Source: Acinetobacter lwoffii
Lineage (GTDB): Bacteria > Pseudomonadota > Gammaproteobacteria > Pseudomonadales > Moraxellaceae
DNA: 64,000 bases
NCBI RefSeq assembly: GCF_019343495.1
Contig: NZ_CP072549.1
Coordinates: 1,364,001 to 1,428,000, forward strand
Direction of reading: 5' to 3'
Shown here: positions 35,853-45,957 of the stretch, one piece after another
Layout of the letters: each line of letters opens with the position of its first letter
Position numbering within the stretch: position 1 is the stretch's first letter
Program-made: the position numbers and the translations under genes
Notes under the pieces: generated by a model
What the model was told of the DNA's origin: nothing
The model's database searches: none
What the model saw: only the letters and a program-made list of their open reading frames with translations

Positions 35853-37019
35853 ATGAAGCTCAATAAAATTTATTCCGCTATTTTACTTAGCACTTTACCT
35901 CTTTCTGCTGTTCAAGCAGCTGGCTTAGACCGCTCTGGTCAGTCCATTTCTGCTTTTTTACAGCCAGGTAATTATGCGGAAGCCGGTATTTCTGTTTTAG
36001 ATCCAACTGTAAAAGGTTCTTCTACAGTAACTAGTTTAGAAGGCGAAAAAATTAGTGATATGGGTGAAGACTATTACTTCCCATCTGCAGCCATTAAAGT
36101 ACAAGCGACCGATAAAATTTCACTAGGCTTGATTTATGATCAACCATTTGGTGCTGATGCAAAGTATTCTTCAGTTGCCGGATCTTTCGGTAACGGTGCA
36201 GAGGGTACTTCTGTTGAAGTAGACACTCATAATTTAACTGCTTTAATTGGATACCAACCCACAGAAAACTGGAATTTTTATCTTGGTCCAGTATGGCAAA
36301 CTGTTGAAGCTGATATTAAATTACGCGGCCTGGCATATGCAAAACCACCTACTGGCACATTAAGTGGTTATAATATTGAATTAGAACAAGAAGAAGCATG
36401 GGGCTGGTTAGCAGGATTTGCTTATCAAATTCCAGAAATTGCTTTAAAAGCAGGTGTTACCTATCGTTCAGAAATCAAACATAGTGCCAAATCTACAGAA
36501 ACATATAATTTAATTCCAGGCTTTGCTGATATAAATGAAGTAGATGCGATAACGCCACAATCAGTTAATATTGACTTACAAAGTGGAATTTCACCTAATA
36601 CACTAGCTTTTGCAAATTTACGTTGGGTACATTGGGATAACTTTGTTGTAACCCCTAAATTCTTAGCTAATACCACTGCAGCATTAGGTGCGAAACAAAA
36701 TCTAATTGATTATTCTGATGACCAATATTCAGCAACTGTGGGTTTAGGTCATAAGTTCAATGCTAAATGGTCTGGTACAGCAGCGGTTGGGTACGATTCT
36801 GGTGCAGGTAACCCGGTTACTACTCTTGGCCCAACTGAAGGTTACTGGAGTGTAGGCATGGGCGGTCAGTACAGCCCTGCCGAAAACTATTTTATCCAAG
36901 CTGGTGTTAAATATTTCTGGTTAGGTGATGCACAAGCACAAACTGGTGGGATTGTTAAAGCTAATTTCGAGAATAACTACGCTCTTGGCTATGGTATGAA
37001 AATCGGCTATCGCTTCTAA
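35853..37019 (+). CDS. FadL/OmpP1-family outer-membrane transporter, copy 2
   Basis: A 388-residue paralogue of the preceding gene, start taken at Met 35853 because it opens a normal signal peptide (KLNKIYSAILLSTLPLSAVQA) while the upstream frame to 35802 does not. It has the same plug, AGLDRSGQSISAFLQPGNYA, and ends NYALGYGMKIGYRF. Compared with copy 1 the extracellular loops differ most, for example copy 1 has an extra segment after YSPGSIF that is missing here. That suggests different ligand preference after duplication. Followed by a terminator at 37038-37066. Confidence 0.92.
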   Translation: MKLNKIYSAILLSTLPLSAVQAAGLDRSGQSISAFLQPGNYAEAGISVLDPTVKGSSTVTSLEGEKISDMGEDYYFPSAAIKVQATDKISLGLIYDQPFGADAKYSSVAGSFGNGAEGTSVEVDTHNLTALIGYQPTENWNFYLGPVWQTVEADIKLRGLAYAKPPTGTLSGYNIELEQEEAWGWLAGFAYQIPEIALKAGVTYRSEIKHSAKSTETYNLIPGFADINEVDAITPQSVNIDLQSGISPNTLAFANLRWVHWDNFVVTPKFLANTTAALGAKQNLIDYSDDQYSATVGLGHKFNAKWSGTAAVGYDSGAGNPVTTLGPTEGYWSVGMGGQYSPAENYFIQAGVKYFWLGDAQAQTGGIVKANFENNYALGYGMKIGYRF

Positions 37020-37037
37020 TCAAGCAAATTCATAAAC

Positions 37038-37066
37038 AAAGGGCGCTATAAGCGCCCTTTGTTTTA
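37038..37066. terminator. Terminator after FadL-like copy 2, shared with thrH
   Basis: AAAGGGCGC-tataa-GCGCCCTTT then TTTTA. Confidence 0.88.
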
Positions 37067-37083
37067 TTTCACAAACTTAAAAA

Positions 37084-37701
37084 TTAAGCTGGAATATCAC
37101 GCACGGAAGCATTACGAATTGCTTCTTTTAATGCTTCATAACCATGAATTGCAGGGAATTGTGGAAATTCAGCAATCACGTTTTCAGGTGCATCGAACAA
37201 GAAACCTGCATCTGCTTCGCCTAGCATCGTGGTATCGTTATAAGAATCCCCGGCTGCAATCACACGGAAATTCAAACCATGCAGTGCTTTAACAGCCTGA
37301 CGCTTTTGATCCGGCTGACGCAGTTTATAAGCCGAAATCATACCTGCTTCATCCGTTTCTAACTTGTGACAGAAAATAGTCGGCCAGCCCAATTGCTTCA
37401 TTAAAGGATGTGCAAACTCATAGAATGTATCAGACAGAATGATCAGTTGAAAATGTGTACTTACCCATTCAACAAATTCTTTTGCGCCCGGGAAAGGTCC
37501 CATTTCTGCAATCACTTCCTGAATATCATTCAGGCCTAAACCATGCTGTTTTAAGATATTCAGACGTTGTGTCATCAGCACATCATAGTCAGGAATGTCA
37601 CGAGTCGTTGCTTCAAGCTCTTTAATCCCGGTTTTTTTGGCAAAGTTAATCCAGATTTCTGGAACCAACACGCCTTCTAAATCTAGACATACGACTTCCA
37701 T
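37084..37701 (-). CDS. thrH: Bifunctional phosphoserine phosphatase/homoserine phosphotransferase
   Basis: A HAD-superfamily enzyme known from Pseudomonas ThrH, which hydrolyses phosphoserine and can move the phosphate to homoserine. Motif I is CLDLEGVLVPEIW rather than the usual DxD, as in ThrH (DLEGVL); motif II IILSDTFYEF; motif IV AAGDSYNDTTMLGEADAGFLF. The proposed 205 residues start at Met 37701, which has GAGGGG seven bases ahead; the open frame reaches 37740. Convergent with the FadL-like gene, divergent from cysH. Confidence 0.92.
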   Translation of the reverse strand: MEVVCLDLEGVLVPEIWINFAKKTGIKELEATTRDIPDYDVLMTQRLNILKQHGLGLNDIQEVIAEMGPFPGAKEFVEWVSTHFQLIILSDTFYEFAHPLMKQLGWPTIFCHKLETDEAGMISAYKLRQPDQKRQAVKALHGLNFRVIAAGDSYNDTTMLGEADAGFLFDAPENVIAEFPQFPAIHGYEALKEAIRNASVRDIPA

Positions 37702-37917
37702 GAACATACCCCTCTGAGTTGTATTGAAAAAATTTTGCACTATGATAGCTGAAGATACAGATTTTGCACTGTACTTTTTTAAATCTGCTTTAAATCTGTT
37801 TTTTTCATAAGTAATTATTTTTTAGTGATAAGTCTACTAAATCAATTCTATTAAAATGAATGTGAAATTAATTAATATAGGCCATGTCCTTTCCAAGCCT
37901 ATATCGCCAGGACTCTC

Positions 37918-38652
37918 ATGACCATCATTCCTACTATTGATCGTATCGATGCACTTGCATCGGAATATACAGATAAATCGCCCAATGAAATTTTGGCACT
38001 TGCCCTGAGCCAGCAAGGTGAAATTGCGATTTCATTTTCTGGTGCTGAAGATGTTGTATTGATTGATATGGCATCGCATCTGGGTAAACCGTTCCGGGTA
38101 TTCAGTCTGGATACTGGCCGTCTACATGCAGAGACGTATCAGTTTATTGAACGAGTGCGTAAGCATTATAATATCGAGATTGAAATCTGCTTCCCTGAAA
38201 CGGATGCAGTACAAAATTTAGTGACCACCAAAGGTTTATTCAGTTTCTTTGAAGATGGCCATCAGGAATGTTGCGGTATACGCAAGGTTCAACCGCTACG
38301 TAAAAAACTGGCGACGCTGGATGGCTGGATTACTGGTCAGCGCAAAGACCAAAGTCCGGGTACACGCAATGAAATTCCTGTGGTTCAGGCAGATTCAGGT
38401 TTCTCCGGTCCGGGAAAACAGTTGATCAAGTACAATCCTCTAGCCAACTGGTCCAGTGCAGATGTCTGGAGCTATATCCGTATGATGGAAGTCCCTTATA
38501 ATGCCTTGCATGAAAAAGGTTTTGTTTCTATCGGCTGTGAACCTTGTACTCGCCCTGTGCTGCCAAATCAGCATGAACGCGAAGGCCGCTGGTGGTGGGA
38601 AGAAGCTACCCATAAAGAATGTGGCTTACATGCTGGCAATCTAAAAAAATAA
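37918..38652 (+). CDS. cysH: Adenylylsulfate (APS) reductase, assimilatory, thioredoxin-dependent
   Basis: Reduces activated sulfate (APS or PAPS) to sulfite. The 244 residues show the PP-loop-like [15 protein letters not shown], the sugar-phosphate region [15 protein letters not shown], and two cysteine pairs, [11 protein letters not shown] and GCEPCTRP, that hold a [4Fe-4S] cluster in the APS-type enzymes; E. coli PAPS reductase lacks these. The catalytic Cys is in the ECGLH tail. So the enzyme should use APS. AGGA is seven bases before the ATG. Monocistronic, with a terminator at 38681-38713. Confidence 0.94.
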   Translation: MTIIPTIDRIDALASEYTDKSPNEILALALSQQGEIAISFSGAEDVVLIDMASHLGKPFRVFSLDTGRLHAETYQFIERVRKHYNIEIEICFPETDAVQNLVTTKGLFSFFEDGHQECCGIRKVQPLRKKLATLDGWITGQRKDQSPGTRNEIPVVQADSGFSGPGKQLIKYNPLANWSSADVWSYIRMMEVPYNALHEKGFVSIGCEPCTRPVLPNQHEREGRWWWEEATHKECGLHAGNLKK

Positions 38653-38680
38653 AGTTAAGTTTTATCGTTCCTATTGATTG

Positions 38681-38713
38681 AAAGACTATTTTTTAATAAA
38701 GATAGTCTTTTTA
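38681..38713 (+). terminator. Terminator after cysH
   Basis: AAAGACTAT (38681-38689) and ATAGTCTTT (38702-38710), then TT. The following 400 bases to the next gene are AT-rich with nothing else recognised. Confidence 0.75.
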
Positions 38714-39114
38714 ATTGATAATTTTACATTTAGTGACAAGATAGAAATTACCTTTTATCGGGATAATATTATTTTAATTAAAGAATTGATAAAATTTTAG
38801 CTCATTGATTTATTTGCATAAAATGTGAAATTGAACACAATGCTATTCTTCTAATAACACATAATTATTAAGTTACACTCCACTTCGCCTAGAAAATACT
38901 ATTTTTAGAAATCTATTTTAAAACTAAAATTTTCACATTTCATAAACTTAGGAAGATATTTTGTTCTTGTCAATAGCCACTTTTTCACAGTTGAGGCAAG
39001 ATAAAGCAGTTCATTTATATGCTAAAAAAGATATACTTTAAAAACTAAAGTAATAATTCTAACAAGGCCTTTTAGCAAAAAAGCCATAGAGAATGCAGTG
39101 AGGCAATCCACGCT

Positions 39115-40497
39115 ATGCGTCCATTACATCCAATTGATTTTATTTTCTTAACTTTAGAGAAACGGCAGCAGCCTATGCATGTAGGTGGACTATTTTTATT
39201 CCAAATTCCCGACAATGCGTCAGCTTCCTTTATTCAGGATCTAGTCACGGATATCCAAAATTCGAAATGCTCTCCAATCCCACCTTTTAACAATTATTTA
39301 AACGGCCTGTTTTGGGATGAAGACCAGGAATTTGATTTAGATCATCATTTTCGTCATATTGCCCTGCCAAAACCGGGCCGTATCCGTGAATTGCTGACCT
39401 ATATTTCACAAGAACATAGTGCCCTGATTGATCGTGCCAAACCTTTATGGACCTGTCATATTATTGAAGGCATTGAAGGTAATCGTTTTGCCATGTATTT
39501 CAAAATTCACCATGCTATGGTGGATGGAATCGCTGGCATGCGTCTGGTAGAAAAGTCGCTTTCACATGATCCAAATGCCAAGAGTATTGTACCGCCATGG
39601 TGTGTGGAAGGGCCACGTGCCAAACGCCTTAAAGCACCTAAAGTGAACAGGTTTAAAAATGTCCTGCAGACCATTAAGGGGCAACTGGAATGTGTGCCAC
39701 GAGTCGCTTATGAACTGTCGCAAACCGTCATGAAAGATATGGGACGTAATCCGGATTATGTATCCAGCTTTCAGGCACCAAGTAGCATTCTGAATCAACG
39801 TGTCAGTGCTTCACGTCGCTTTGCCGCACAGTCTTTCGAGTTTTCACGTTTACGTCATATTTCCAAGGCATTGGGCGTGACCATTAATGATATCGTCCTG
39901 GCTATTTGTTCAGGTGCATTACGTGAATATTTATTATCGCAAAATGCCTTACCGAAAAAACCGTTAATTGCCATGGTTCCAGCTTCGGTTCGCAGTGATG
40001 ACTCGGATGTATCCAACCGTATTACCATGATTCTGGCCAATCTGGGTACACATAAAGAAGATCCACTGGAACGTCTCAAGATCGTACGCCGCAGTGTGTT
40101 GAGTGCCAAAGAGCGCTTTAAACGCATGAATGCCAATCAAATCTTAAACTATAGTGCCTTTGTTTATGGCGCAGCAGGTCTCAATATTGCCTCCGGTTTA
40201 ATGCCAACACGTCAGGCGTTTAACGTCATTATTTCCAATGTACCTGGACCACAAGAGCCCCTTTACTGGAATGGTGCACGTCTTGAAGCACTTTATCCGG
40301 CTTCCATCGTACTGGATGGTCAGGCCTTGAATATCACCATGACCAGCTATTTAGATAAACTGGAAGTCGGCTTGACCGCATGTCGTAATGCCCTGCCGAA
40401 AATGCAGAATTTGCTGACACATCTGGAAGAAGAAATTCAACGTTTTGAACTTATTGTAGATGGCGAACCTGTCCCAAAGTTACGGGCGGTAAGCTAG
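39115..40497 (+). CDS. atfA: Wax ester synthase/diacylglycerol acyltransferase
   Basis: Esterifies fatty alcohols or diacylglycerol with acyl-CoA to make storage wax esters and triacylglycerol at the inner face of the membrane. The 460-residue protein opens RPLHPIDFIFLTLEKRQQPM, nearly the same as the well-studied Acinetobacter baylyi AtfA (458 residues). The catalytic HHxxxDG motif is IHHAMVDGIAGMRL near residue 132; the later NDIVLAICSGAL and ISNVPGPQEPLYWNGA blocks are standard for the family. No transmembrane segment. It stands alone, with AT-rich DNA upstream and a terminator-like hairpin downstream. Confidence 0.97.
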   Translation: MRPLHPIDFIFLTLEKRQQPMHVGGLFLFQIPDNASASFIQDLVTDIQNSKCSPIPPFNNYLNGLFWDEDQEFDLDHHFRHIALPKPGRIRELLTYISQEHSALIDRAKPLWTCHIIEGIEGNRFAMYFKIHHAMVDGIAGMRLVEKSLSHDPNAKSIVPPWCVEGPRAKRLKAPKVNRFKNVLQTIKGQLECVPRVAYELSQTVMKDMGRNPDYVSSFQAPSSILNQRVSASRRFAAQSFEFSRLRHISKALGVTINDIVLAICSGALREYLLSQNALPKKPLIAMVPASVRSDDSDVSNRITMILANLGTHKEDPLERLKIVRRSVLSAKERFKRMNANQILNYSAFVYGAAGLNIASGLMPTRQAFNVIISNVPGPQEPLYWNGARLEALYPASIVLDGQALNITMTSYLDKLEVGLTACRNALPKMQNLLTHLEEEIQRFELIVDGEPVPKLRAVS

Positions 40498-40570
40498 CCG
40501 CGGATGAATAAATAAGACAGATGGATTGTCAAAGGTGTTGATCATTTTTGCCAGTCTCTGAGCACAGAAT

Positions 40571-40597
40571 AAAGGGACCGATCTGGTCCCTTTTCTT
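40571..40597 (+). terminator. Terminator after atfA
   Basis: AAAGGGACC-gatct-GGTCCCTTT followed by a T-rich run, about 75 bases past the stop. Confidence 0.75.
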
Positions 40598-40705
40598 TAT
40601 TTTTGAAATCTTTTTAAATTATTTTAGAATTTTTGGAAGACTTCTCGATTTTAATCATCTATCCAAATCATTTTTTGACAAGTTAAAAACAATGCACAAA
40701 TATAA

Positions 40706-40879
40706 TCAGCTTTTAATAGTACGGCACTGTTGTAATAATTGATGGCAGACGTTACGGATCATGCTCGCGGTAATCTGAACTTCATTACCGCGCTCATCAA
40801 CGATATATCCCGCATGTACAGTCTTTGGTTCTAATACGTGTTTTAGGCCTTTATGGATTACTGCTTTACTCATACTCAT
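40706..40879 (-). CDS. Small protein, 57 residues, PA1571-like
   Basis: Found by translating the minus strand: start ATG at 40879, stop TGA at 40706-40708. AAGGAG lies seven bases before the ATG, one of the strongest ribosome binding sites in the window, so translation is likely. The protein begins MSMSKAVIHKGL and contains AGYIVDERGNEVQIT followed by ASMIRNVCHQLLQQC. The pattern I(V/I)DxxGNEVxITxxMI recalls the small PA1571-type family of Pseudomonas and Acinetobacter; that match is from memory. Function unknown. Transcribed toward atfA. Confidence 0.65.
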   Translation of the reverse strand: MSMSKAVIHKGLKHVLEPKTVHAGYIVDERGNEVQITASMIRNVCHQLLQQCRTIKS

Positions 40880-41011
40880 CACACACTCCTTTTGCTAAGC
40901 CTGAAACTGGGAGAAACGGCTTTGGCTAATTCATGCATCTAGTATTGTAAATAAAGGCCCGGTTGTAAAATTTCAGATGTAACAAGTGTTTAACGATATT
41001 CTGTTACAATT

Positions 41012-42478
41012 TCAGCTGAGAATGATATCGTATTGCTCTTGCGTATACAGATTTTCCACCTGGAACTTAATCACGCGATTAATGAAATGTTCTAGATCAG
41101 CGACTGCAGGCGCTTCTGCTGTTAATAGACGATCAATAACAGCCGGATGCGCAACGACAGTAAAGCCACTCTGTGACTCATAAGCACGAGCATAACGCAG
41201 AATCTCCCTGAATATTTCGTAACATACTGACTCGGCTGTTTTGACATAACCGCGTCCTTGACAGGTCGGACAAGACTCGCACAGCAGATGTTCCAGCGAC
41301 TCACGGGTGCGTTTCCGGGTCATTTCCACCAAGCCCAGTTCTGATACCTGAGTAATCTTGGTCTTGGCGTGGTCACGTTCTAACATGCGCTCAAACTGTT
41401 TCATCACTTCTTCACGATGCTGCGCTTCCTGCATATCAATGAAGTCGATGATAATAATGCCGCCCAGATTACGCAGCCGTAACTGACGCGCGATAACATC
41501 CGTCGCTTCCATATTGGTTTTAAAAACCGTATCTTCCAGCGAACGTCCACCAACATAAGAACCGGTATTGACATCAATTGTGGCCATGGCTTCCGTCTGG
41601 TCAATCATCAGATAGCCGCCGGACTTCAATGCGACACGAGTTTGCAATGCCTTTTGCAGGTCTTCTTCGACATTATACAAGTCAAAAATTGGCCGTTCAC
41701 CCGGATAATGCAGCAAACGGTCTTTCATGTTCGGAACAAATTCTTCGACAAATTCCTGCAACTTGGCATGAATTTCACGTGAATCTACGTAAATTTTGGC
41801 AGTTTCTTCATTGGCCAGATCACGAATCACCCGCTGCGGTAAAGGCAATTCTTCAAAGATCAAGGACGGCACTGCAATAATCTTTTGCTTGCGCTGGATG
41901 TATTCCCAAAGCTTGGCCAGATAAGCCATATCCTGTGCGATGGCTTCTTCTTCAATGCCTTCTGCCGCAGTACGAACAATCACTGAACCCGGCAGCTTAT
42001 GTTCTGCCTGAATCCGCTCAATGATGGAACGCAAGCGATTGCGCTCTTCCTCGGATTCAATCCGTTGCGATACACCAATATGATTGCCATATGGCATCAA
42101 CACTAAATAACGCGAAGGAATAGAGAGATCGGTAGATAGCCGCGCACCCTTGGTGCCGAGCATATCCTTCATCACCTGAACCGTGAGGACTTGTCCCGGT
42201 TGAAGCAGCTCAAAAACATTAGGCGTGGGTTGATTGCGTGGCCAGACCATATCATTGATATGTAAAAACGCAGTGCGAGAGAGTCCGATATCTACGAAAG
42301 CAGCCTGCATGCCGGGCAAGACCCGCACCACTTTTCCTTTATAGACATTCCCTACCAGACCACGCTTGGCCGTACGCTCGACAAACAGTTCATTGACCGT
42401 GCCGTTTTCAATCAACGCGACCCGACATTCCATCGGCGTGACGTTAATCAACAACTCGTCAGACATAAATACACTCAA
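41012..42478 (-). CDS. rng: Ribonuclease G
   Basis: Endoribonuclease for 16S rRNA 5'-end maturation and mRNA decay. The 488 residues show the S1 domain (RGLVGNVYKGKVVRVLPGMQ, by its parts) near the N-terminus, the ASTRxxx core TMATIDVNTGSYVGGRSLED (in part), IIIIDFIDMQEAQHREEV and the zinc-link CESCPTCQGRGYVKT. It lacks the long C-terminal scaffold of RNase E, so it is RNase G. Gene order mreB-mreC-mreD-maf-rng is the classic proteobacterial shape cluster. The maf stop is 27 bases upstream. Confidence 0.95.
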   Translation of the reverse strand: MSVFMSDELLINVTPMECRVALIENGTVNELFVERTAKRGLVGNVYKGKVVRVLPGMQAAFVDIGLSRTAFLHINDMVWPRNQPTPNVFELLQPGQVLTVQVMKDMLGTKGARLSTDLSIPSRYLVLMPYGNHIGVSQRIESEEERNRLRSIIERIQAEHKLPGSVIVRTAAEGIEEEAIAQDMAYLAKLWEYIQRKQKIIAVPSLIFEELPLPQRVIRDLANEETAKIYVDSREIHAKLQEFVEEFVPNMKDRLLHYPGERPIFDLYNVEEDLQKALQTRVALKSGGYLMIDQTEAMATIDVNTGSYVGGRSLEDTVFKTNMEATDVIARQLRLRNLGGIIIIDFIDMQEAQHREEVMKQFERMLERDHAKTKITQVSELGLVEMTRKRTRESLEHLLCESCPTCQGRGYVKTAESVCYEIFREILRYARAYESQSGFTVVAHPAVIDRLLTAEAPAVADLEHFINRVIKFQVENLYTQEQYDIILS

Positions 42479-42505
42479 AACATTATAAGAATTCTTTTTC
42501 AGCAG

Positions 42506-43072
42506 TTAATTTAGTGCCTTAACCGTCTGTAATAACTGTACTGTTTCATATAAGGGCAAGCCCACCACATTGGAATAACTGCCCTGTATTTTTGGAATAT
42601 AACGTGCAGCAATTCCTTGAATTGCATAAGCCCCTGCTTTACCCAAGGGCTCACCTGTCGCCCAGTAACTTTCCATATCTGCAGCGCTCAGGATTTGAAA
42701 TTCGACCTGTGTGCGTACCACTATACTGTATTTTTCATGCTTTGTACGAACACAGACACCGCTATATACATCATGCCACCGACCGGAGATTTTTGTCCAC
42801 ATTTCAATCGCATGTTGTTTGGATTCAGGTTTGCCCAAAATCTCCTGATCCACCCCCAAACTGGTGTCCGCAGCAATAATAATTGCATCAGGATAAAGCT
42901 CTGCCACGGCATCGGCTTTGGCACGTGCCAGACGTTCAACATAGGCTGCGACCGACTCGCCTGCTTGTACAGATTCGTCGATCTCGGGACTGTAAATATC
43001 GAAGCTCAGCCCGAGTTGTTGCAATAACTCGCGACGCCGGGGTGAGCTCGAAGCTAGAATTATATGCGCCAT
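42506..43072 (-). CDS. maf: Maf-type nucleoside triphosphate pyrophosphatase
   Basis: House-cleaning pyrophosphatase for modified or dTTP/UTP-like nucleotides, YhdE branch. The 188 residues start at Met 43072 with AHIILASSSPRRRELLQQLG, the signature Maf start (ASxSPRRxELL). Later blocks: ETDESVQAGE-like DESVQ, AADTSL, and the KAGAYAIQG motif. The longer frame to 43102 is within mreD and not used. The proposed start overlaps the mreD stop by 13 bases, so translational coupling is expected. Confidence 0.93.
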   Translation of the reverse strand: MAHIILASSSPRRRELLQQLGLSFDIYSPEIDESVQAGESVAAYVERLARAKADAVAELYPDAIIIAADTSLGVDQEILGKPESKQHAIEMWTKISGRWHDVYSGVCVRTKHEKYSIVVRTQVEFQILSAADMESYWATGEPLGKAGAYAIQGIAARYIPKIQGSYSNVVGLPLYETVQLLQTVKALN

Positions 43073-43551
43073 TTTTTGAGCATATAATAAATAGCAGGCC
43101 AAACCAGAATACTGGTCAGCATCGGAATCCAGTGCCGTGCATAAGAAAATTGCACGCCAGCTATAATCTGGGTAAAAAAGATCATCAGCAGATATGCGAC
43201 AATCGCCAGCCCCATAATCACCCAGAGATTATTAAAGGTCAGGATACGGCGTTCACGGGTCAGAAAGCGAGCTAAAAAGGCAATAATGATAAAGCTCAGC
43301 GCATTCAGACCCAAAGGTGCATCCAGCAGCAGATCAATAAAAATACCCGTACCAAAGGCAAACCAGATCCCGCACCAGGTTGGCTGACATAACACCCAGA
43401 AGAGCATGATCATCAGCATAAACAGCGGACGCCAGCCCGAAAGATTATAGGAAAGTGGATAGACCATTAAAATAGAAGCCACAATCACCGAAATGACGAT
43501 GGCCATTAAAGGGTCACGATGCTTTCTGGATTTCATCTTAGCGATTGACAT
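43060..43551 (-). CDS. mreD: Rod shape-determining protein MreD
   Basis: A 163-residue inner-membrane protein with five hydrophobic segments, part of the elongasome. Fits MreD in position, length and the block FIDLLLDAPLGLNALSFIIIA. Begins inside the end of mreC (14-base overlap) and overlaps maf. Confidence 0.93.
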   Translation of the reverse strand: MSIAKMKSRKHRDPLMAIVISVIVASILMVYPLSYNLSGWRPLFMLMIMLFWVLCQPTWCGIWFAFGTGIFIDLLLDAPLGLNALSFIIIAFLARFLTRERRILTFNNLWVIMGLAIVAYLLMIFFTQIIAGVQFSYARHWIPMLTSILVWPAIYYMLKKWRI

Positions 43552-44395
43552 GCGGTTGCTCCATCGCTAATGAATCGGAAAATAACACCACCACATGATG
43601 TCCACCGGCCAGCTGAGCCGCAGGCGTCACATCAATCTGGGCAAATTCACCAGAATTATGGCGTTGTACTTTAGATACCTGCCCCACCAGATAACCTGCC
43701 GGAAAATGTTGTCCCAAGCCCGAACTATAGACTTTTTCACCGACCTTGATATTGGCGCTGGTCGGTACATATTCCATTTTTAAACGTCCCAGATCACCTG
43801 TGCCCGAAACAATGGCACGCATACCGGTATGTTCCAGGCGCACTGACAGTGAATGTTCTTTATCGGACAACAGCATGACCCGGCTACTATGCGGATAGAC
43901 ATTGATAATCTGTCCCATGATACCCTTGTCATCCAGTACCGTTTGCCCGACTTTCAGCTCGTTATTCGAACCCCGGTTGATCACGATAATATGCCGTAAT
44001 GGATCGGCATCGGTGCCAATCACCTCGGCAATTTCAATACGTCCATCAATGATCAGTGGCGTGTCCAATAGACCGCGCAAACGGGTATTTTCAGCAGAAA
44101 GTTCAGAGATTTTTTGTAAGCGTACCTGTGCCTGTAACAGCTCGGCCTGCATCGCGGTATTTTCCCGACGCAACTGAGCTTCAGACTTGGTTTGTTGATT
44201 CAACCACTCTCGCGACAATACCGGATAACTGGCCACCGCATAAATAGGATTATAAGCAGCGTACAGTACATCCCTTGCAGGTTGAACAACATGCGGCATG
44301 CGCCAATCAAAGAAAAGCACCACCAGGCATGTTACCAATGCAATGATAAAAGAGCGAAAAGATGGCGGTTGTCGAGAAAACAGATGTGCTTGCAC
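43538..44395 (-). CDS. mreC: Rod shape-determining protein MreC
   Basis: A 285-residue bitopic membrane protein of the elongasome. It has one N-terminal membrane segment (FIIALVTCLVVLFFDWR), a coiled coil (RRENTAMQAELLQAQVRLQ and following), and a C-terminal periplasmic beta domain (GSNNELKVGQTVLDDKGIMG and VTPAAQLAGGHHVVV). It lies 16 bases after mreB and overlaps mreD. Confidence 0.95.
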   Translation of the reverse strand: MQAHLFSRQPPSFRSFIIALVTCLVVLFFDWRMPHVVQPARDVLYAAYNPIYAVASYPVLSREWLNQQTKSEAQLRRENTAMQAELLQAQVRLQKISELSAENTRLRGLLDTPLIIDGRIEIAEVIGTDADPLRHIIVINRGSNNELKVGQTVLDDKGIMGQIINVYPHSSRVMLLSDKEHSLSVRLEHTGMRAIVSGTGDLGRLKMEYVPTSANIKVGEKVYSSGLGQHFPAGYLVGQVSKVQRHNSGEFAQIDVTPAAQLAGGHHVVVLFSDSLAMEQPHVNR

Positions 44396-44411
44396 CCGCC
44401 GAATCCTTTTC

Positions 44412-45479
<1,068 letters not shown>

Positions 45480-45590
45480 TTATATGGACGCAAGGTCGCC
45501 ACTTTAACTAAATGTGATGATTTGGACAAGTCAATCGCTTATCATAACGCATGATAATTTGAATTTTTTTAATACTGATTAGGTAATATT

Positions 45591-45905
45591 ATGTCTACAT
45601 CGGATGCACAGCATTCTGCAGATTTAAGTGCAGAAACAGTTTCAGCTATTGCCAACCTTGCAAGGTTATCTCTCAATGATACGCAATCTGCTGAATATGC
45701 TCAAAGTTTAAATAAAATTTTAGGCATGATGGAAACCCTGAAAGGCATCAATACCGACGGTGTTGAACCACTGAAAAGCCCTTTCGACCACCCACAGCCT
45801 TTACGTGAAGATGTCGTGTCGGAAAGCAATCATCGTGAGGAATACCAAGCAGTTGCACCTGCTGTACAGGACGGTTTGTATCTCGTCCCACGCGTAATTG
45901 AGTAA
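45591..45905 (+). CDS. gatC: Glutamyl/aspartyl-tRNA amidotransferase subunit C
   Basis: A 104-residue clamp subunit that ties GatA and GatB together. Contains VSAIANLARLSLNDTQSAEY and the VLREDVVSE-type motif LREDVVSESNHREEY. First of three genes, gatC-gatA-gatB, 52 bases before gatA. The AGGT site ahead of the ATG is modest. Confidence 0.95.
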   Translation: MSTSDAQHSADLSAETVSAIANLARLSLNDTQSAEYAQSLNKILGMMETLKGINTDGVEPLKSPFDHPQPLREDVVSESNHREEYQAVAPAVQDGLYLVPRVIE

Positions 45906-45957
45906 TTATTACCCAGTTCATTCTTTTTATTAAATTAAACGTAAAGAATTATTTCTC

